Assembly: GCA_019916065.1 (NCBI GenBank)
Contig: CM034240.1
Span: 33,679,149 to 33,743,148, forward strand
Source of the DNA: Vitellaria paradoxa
Lineage: Eukaryota > Streptophyta > Magnoliopsida > Ericales > Sapotaceae
Length of the DNA stretch: 64,000 bases
Direction: 5' to 3'
This document shows positions 59,680 to 64,000 of this stretch, in pieces (the first letter of the stretch is position 1; each line of letters opens with the position of its first letter). The notes under the pieces were generated by a model. It was not told where the DNA came from, did no database searches, and saw only the letters and a program-made list of their open reading frames with translations. The translations under genes were made by a program, and so were the position numbers.

Positions 59680-61609
59680 GAGTTCAATAGCTGAAGGTAC
59701 CATAAAAGAAAAGGATGAGGAATAATGTAGTTCAAGACCGGACGAGTTGTTGCGGAGTCGAATCATATTACTTTTACGTCAGTATTTCAGTTTTGTAGAC
59801 CTGTTTCCTTGGTGTGTTAAGGTGCTTTTGTTAAAGAGAAATGAAGAGTGAGTACACCTACAAAAAACTGTTGTAGACTTTTGTTCTCATCGGCAGCATG
59901 TTGTCCTCGGGAAATTGTTTACCAATAACATTGTTGTTGTATCATGCACCGAAAATCTTGACAGTTTCTGTGCATGTGACACTTGAGATTGTCTACCAAT
60001 AACTCTACTGCTGGACTTTGTATCCAAAAGTCTGAGAGATGATCTGTGCGGAAGAAATTTAATCTCTCTCTCTCTCTCTCTCTCTCTCTTGAAAGGTTGT
60101 CATGGCCTAGCTTCAAGGATCCTCCTCAGTTTGAAATTTGCAGTCAAATAATAAAAATTATATAATTAAGAAACTAATTTATCGATAATTTATTGATGAA
60201 TGTTATTTTCTGTCAAATAGTAATAATAATAATGTGTATCTGGGATGTTATATTCCACTCCCTTTTCTTATCCCATTTTCTACTCTTTTTTCTTTTATTT
60301 TCTCACAACATTCTCATTCCAAACTCAGTGTAAATGAGACGTTTGGAGGGATAATTTTTAGCAACAAAACTACTAACTTTTTTTGAGTGTTCAGTAAATC
60401 TTCATTTTTATTACTTTTCTGCTCAATTACATTTAACTTCTTAATTCAAAAATTATCAAAAGTTATTAAAAATTGTCAAAAAAAAAAAAAACTAAAAGTT
60501 ATTAAAAATTTTTAAAAATTATCACAAATTATCAAAAATTTTACCAAGTTACTAAAAATTATTATTTATTTCATTAAACATACCAAAAATTATAACTAAT
60601 AATTTTCAACAAAAGAATATCAAAAATTACTAAAAATTATACCTCCAAATACACCGAAATCCTCTACAGTCACGTCATAGACCCCAAGGTACTTGCTGCT
60701 CAAAAACAAGTGTTCTCTCGAACCCTTTCTTCTAGAATTGGCGTTGCTCCCCATTCATGGTTAATGGAGAAGCGTGAAAAGTAACTAGTGATGAGATTCT
60801 GCCCCAATTTGTGTGTGACGCCACGTGCTAAACTTTATATAAAACAAATACCACAAAAAGATTAAAAAAAAATTAAATGATAATGTGCAATTCTGTAAAA
60901 TAATTGCTCCATTTTAAATCTTTGCTTACCAATAGAGATGTGAAATCGACTTGAATCGAGCCCATTTTTAACCTGACTAGGCTTTTTCATCCCGGCCCAA
61001 CCTCATCCACCCCATTCCCTCGGGTCCTAGTTTGGGCCGCCACCGCCCAGGTCAACCCGACCTACTGCCCCACACCGCCCCCTTTCCCTTCAACAGTTCT
61101 CTAGTTCCATTTTGCTTTCTCAACGCCCACCCCCTTTGTGGGCCCCGCACCCTCCCCTCCTCTCACCCCGAGGATATTAACCTCTTTCTTTTCTTTTCTT
61201 TCCCCTTTTCTTGGGCCCACCCCGCCTCGTCCCATCCAACCTATATCATCTTCATCTTCATATAAGTAATTAATTATTTATTTATTAACAAAATTTACTA
61301 ATAATTATTAATTCAACTTAAATTATTTATTATTAGTAAAATTTATTTATTAAATAATATTGATTTTATTTATAAATTGTAAGTTTTTTTATTTTTAAAT
61401 GCTACTTGCGTAAATAAAAATAATTCATTACAATTTACAAAATTAAATGTAATTAAAATTATATTAATTTCTTTTTTATGACCAATTGAATAACTATTTT
61501 ATTTTAATTTATTGAAAAATGTTTTTAAAATATTAAAAGATACATAAAATCAATAAGTCAGGATCGGATTTGTCTTACCTGACCAAATTCGAAGCTTTCA
61601 GGATGAGTT
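59680..61609. other. Intergenic between MDH and PPR genes
   Basis: It contains the MDH 3' UTR, a (CT)n microsatellite at 60063-60089, an AT-rich part with repeated AAAAATTATCAAAA words (60420-60640), and a strikingly C-rich block (60960-61250) with repeated CCCGACC, CCCCACC and GGGCC words. The last may be a degraded hAT-type interior, as at 31173. The open frame at 61032 is a translation of this block. Confidence 0.4.
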
Positions 61610-61871
61610 CAAGGTGACTGCAATGAAAATATTCACGGTAGAGATTGCAGTGGAAAAATGAAGGGTGAAAATTTATTTATCTTTTAATGACACGTGACTT
61701 TTGACATTTCATATTAATTGTACTTCAATCAAATTTTTAAAATTTTTATTTTTATTTTAAAAATAATTTTAATTAAAATAAATTGAAACTATTGGATTAA
61801 ATGTAAACAAATGTTCACCTTTCATTTTTTACTGTAACTCCTGTAATGAATATTTTCGCTACAGCCCCTTG
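61610..61871. mobile_element. MITE-like element, 262 bp
   Basis: The two ends are inverted over about 60 bases: CAAGGTGACTGCAATGAAAA on the left, and on the right, inverted, CAAGGGGCTGTAGCGAAAA. Both continue with ATATTCA and GCAGT/ACAGT...AAAATGAA(G/A)GGTGAA. The centre is AT-rich with no coding sequence. The target duplication is not clear. It lies about 70 bases from the PPR stop codon and may supply part of that gene's 3' UTR. Confidence 0.7.
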
Positions 61872-61943
61872 TCCCTTTCAGGATTAGGATCAAACCGAAT
61901 CAGGCCGATCGGGTTTACTCATTTTACATGCCTTTCTAGCAGC

Positions 61944-63878
61944 CTACCAATAGTCATTGCAGGAGCAGCGGCCTTCTCGGAAATGATGAAACCTGCTGCG
62001 ATCTCTAATAACAAGCTGTCGATTATAAACCCCCGACAGAACCTTTGCGAAATTGTGGCAATCAACACAGGTCCGAATATTCTTGGCCACCCTAATTGTT
62101 GTACCAGGCGGAGTTTCAAGCATTCCAAACGCAATGGCCAGTTTCTCACTGTGGTTAGAGAGCCTCATTTCCTTTTCAGCACCACCCAAATTATGCAACT
62201 CCGAGGTTACATCAGGGACGTAACCAGCAATTTTCAGCTGCTTCCCAATCTCATCCAGCATCTCATAAATCTCTCTCTTTCGCGGATGAGAAATGTTATC
62301 CACGACAAACTCGTGCACTTCTCCTCTCAATTGAATTGTACTGCAGCCCGTTGTAGTTTGGATTCCTTTGTCCTTCATCAATTTCCTCACCTCTATCACT
62401 TTTCCCCAATCACCTGCCGAGGAATAAGTATTCAACAACAGAACATAGTCCCCTGCTTCTTGAGCTTTGAGTTCAATCAGATGCTCGACGACTCGCTCTC
62501 CGAGGGTGACATGACCATGAACCCTGCAAGCTCCGAGTAAAGTCCTCCAAATTGTAGGGTCTGGCCTTACCCCCATTGAAAGTATAAGCTGGTAGGCCCG
62601 GTCAAGCAAACCAGCTCGACCCAAGAGATCAACCATGCACCCATAATGATGGATGTTGGGCATTATACCGAATTCTCTACTCATACAATTCAAAAACATC
62701 CAACCTTCGTCGACCAGCCCAGAGTGACTGCAAGCAGAAAGAACCCCTGTGAACGTCTGATCGTCAGGGGCAACACCCATTCTCTGCATCTCGTTGAATG
62801 CTTCGATAGCTTCTCCCCCATGACCATTGCTCGCTAAACCCGAAATCATTGCACTCCAGGAAACTACATCTTTTTTGGGCATGCCCTTAAACACCTGATA
62901 AGCCTTATCCACGCATCCACATCTTGAATACATTGATATAAGAGAATTACATATATTACGAGCATTTTCATACCCACGTTCTCGAATGTAATTATGAACC
63001 TGCTCACCAAATTCCAGTGCGGCCAAGTTGGCGCAAGCTTGAAGCAGAAGCAAACAAGTAACGTCATCAGGCTGGGACCTGTAATGGGCCCTCTGCATCA
63101 TGTCAAAAACACCCAAAGCATCCCGGGTTCGACCGTTTCGAGTGTAGCAGGAAATCAAGACATTCCATGCAACAGTGTCTCTTCGAGACATATCATCAAA
63201 CACCTTGCAAGCTTCGTCACATTTCTCGCAAATTGAGTACAAATCCATCAAAGTGGTCAGCAAAAGGGTATCGGATTGATGCCCATCCCTCAAAATCTTA
63301 GCATGAACCTGTTCACCTCCTAACAACGAAGACATTCTAATGCACGACTTGGTGACGAAGGAAGAAGATAATGGATCGGGTTTTACACCTCTCCGTCGCA
63401 TTTCACGGTACAATTCGAAGCCATCCTGGGGAGAATTGCTCGCCGAGTAAGCTCTGATCATGGCGTTGTAGTGAGAGACATTGGGTTTCCAGATTTGAGA
63501 GAAAACTCGGCGGGAATAACTCAGATTGTGGGAAAAGGAGAGGGCGACGCGGGACAAGAACGCAAGAGAGACTGTGGGGTTCTGAAGGAGTGCTGTGCGG
63601 AGGAGGTGACCATGGATTTGAACCAACTGGGTCTTCTGAAAACATGATTTTACGAGTGAAATCAATGCTGTCTCCGTGTGGGTTGTCGTCCACAAGTGTT
63701 GGGCTTGGTGCAAGAGTTGCTGCTCTTGTGAATGCAATGTCGTCTGTTGATTAGGATGATAATTACAATGAAATGGGTCGGATGGAGGTTGACGGTGAGA
63801 GACTGAAGTTGAAACGAAGCGAAGAAGATGAAGACGGCGGTAAGAATTGAGATTTAAGATAGGTGAAATTGGTCTCAT
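61944..63878 (-). CDS. PPR protein, PLS class with E and DYW domains
   Basis: A 644-residue pentatricopeptide repeat protein of the DYW subgroup. These bind one or a few organelle transcripts and convert a specific C to U by deamination in mitochondria or plastids. The N-terminus (about 1-60), rich in Arg, Ser and His, is a likely organelle targeting sequence. PLS repeats run from about 75 to 470 (for example NVSHYNAMIRAYS, DTVAWNVLISCYTRNG, DVVSWSAMISGLASNG, GRAGLLDRAYQLI), then E and E+ motifs with CSTIQLRGEVHEFVV. The DYW deaminase holds HSE (576-578) and CVDCH (604-608) for the catalytic zinc, a second site (C638, C640), and ends NDYW. All key residues are present, so it should be active. 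One exon, usual for this family. The target site cannot be told from sequence by eye. Confidence 0.93.
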   Translation of the reverse strand: MRPISPILNLNSYRRLHLLRFVSTSVSHRQPPSDPFHCNYHPNQQTTLHSQEQQLLHQAQHLWTTTHTETALISLVKSCFQKTQLVQIHGHLLRTALLQNPTVSLAFLSRVALSFSHNLSYSRRVFSQIWKPNVSHYNAMIRAYSASNSPQDGFELYREMRRRGVKPDPLSSSFVTKSCIRMSSLLGGEQVHAKILRDGHQSDTLLLTTLMDLYSICEKCDEACKVFDDMSRRDTVAWNVLISCYTRNGRTRDALGVFDMMQRAHYRSQPDDVTCLLLLQACANLAALEFGEQVHNYIRERGYENARNICNSLISMYSRCGCVDKAYQVFKGMPKKDVVSWSAMISGLASNGHGGEAIEAFNEMQRMGVAPDDQTFTGVLSACSHSGLVDEGWMFLNCMSREFGIMPNIHHYGCMVDLLGRAGLLDRAYQLILSMGVRPDPTIWRTLLGACRVHGHVTLGERVVEHLIELKAQEAGDYVLLLNTYSSAGDWGKVIEVRKLMKDKGIQTTTGCSTIQLRGEVHEFVVDNISHPRKREIYEMLDEIGKQLKIAGYVPDVTSELHNLGGAEKEMRLSNHSEKLAIAFGMLETPPGTTIRVAKNIRTCVDCHNFAKVLSGVYNRQLVIRDRSRFHHFREGRCSCNDYW

Positions 63879-63922
63879 TTGTGTATTTGAATCTTCAGGT
63901 ATGTACCGCTCTGTTGCGTCCC

Positions 63923-63931
63923 CTATATATC
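63923..63931 (-). promoter_or_regulatory. Possible TATA box of PPR gene
   Basis: The minus strand reads ATATATAGG about 45 bases upstream of the start codon, which would give a very short 5' UTR. Other start sites beyond the window are possible. Confidence 0.35.
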
Positions 63932-64000
63932 TCAGCGGTAGGAATGTCGATGGTCTAGCAGGGGAAAGGGGGTCTCTTCTTTTAGGCCCTTGTTTATTAA

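Noticed and set aside
61869..62540. 223-residue plus-strand frame
   Set aside because: Antisense shadow of the PPR gene with no recognised domain.
1..64000. CRISPR arrays, operons or bacterial systems
   Set aside because: The sequence is plant nuclear DNA; the regular repeats found are LTRs, microsatellites and a 75-bp tandem array without spacers.

Overview
The window is nuclear DNA of a flowering plant, probably a eudicot. It is AT-rich and packed with LTR retrotransposons. It has three intact protein genes of plant type: a plastid geranylgeranyl reductase, a plastid NAD-malate dehydrogenase with an intron in its 5' UTR, and a PPR-DYW RNA-editing factor. No bacterial or organellar gene organisation is seen.

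Layout. 1-701 shows no gene. 702-24104 is a retrotransposon block on the minus strand: a Ty1/copia element (3' LTR about 702-2143; decayed pol and gag 7815-11803) is split by a Ty3/gypsy chromovirus with 340-bp LTRs (2173-7814). It is cut off on its 5' side by a second Ty3/gypsy element of Tekay type with very long, nearly identical LTRs of about 3.65 kb (11995-24104). All internal coding regions are broken by stops and frameshifts. 24434-30912 is a nested stack of solo or partial LTRs. 31173-31884 is a hAT-type non-autonomous element (perfect 8-bp target duplication) inside a decayed copia LTR. 34166-36259, 38225-41043 and 41821-44179 are further solo LTRs; the last two have perfect 5-bp target duplications.

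The gene-bearing part starts at about 45.1 kb with CHLP (45241-46626, plus strand). It is followed by AT-rich repeats, a 2.9-kb near-palindromic foldback-like element (49307-52204), a plus-strand LTR remnant carrying a second hAT-type element (55160-55682), the malate dehydrogenase gene (5' UTR exon to 56902, intron 56903-58438, CDS 58447-59679), a small MITE (61610-61871) and the PPR gene on the minus strand (61944-63878), which converges on the dehydrogenase gene.

The host genes share plastid and organelle themes. CHLP supplies the phytyl chain for chlorophyll and tocopherol, the dehydrogenase balances plastid NADH, and the PPR-DYW protein should edit an organelle transcript. They are independent transcription units, not an operon. 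The most interesting points are the datable nested solo-LTR history, two tRNA-like sequences carried inside both long LTRs, missing target duplications at both full-length gypsy elements, the large foldback element, and an apparently conserved dehydrogenase-PPR gene pair.
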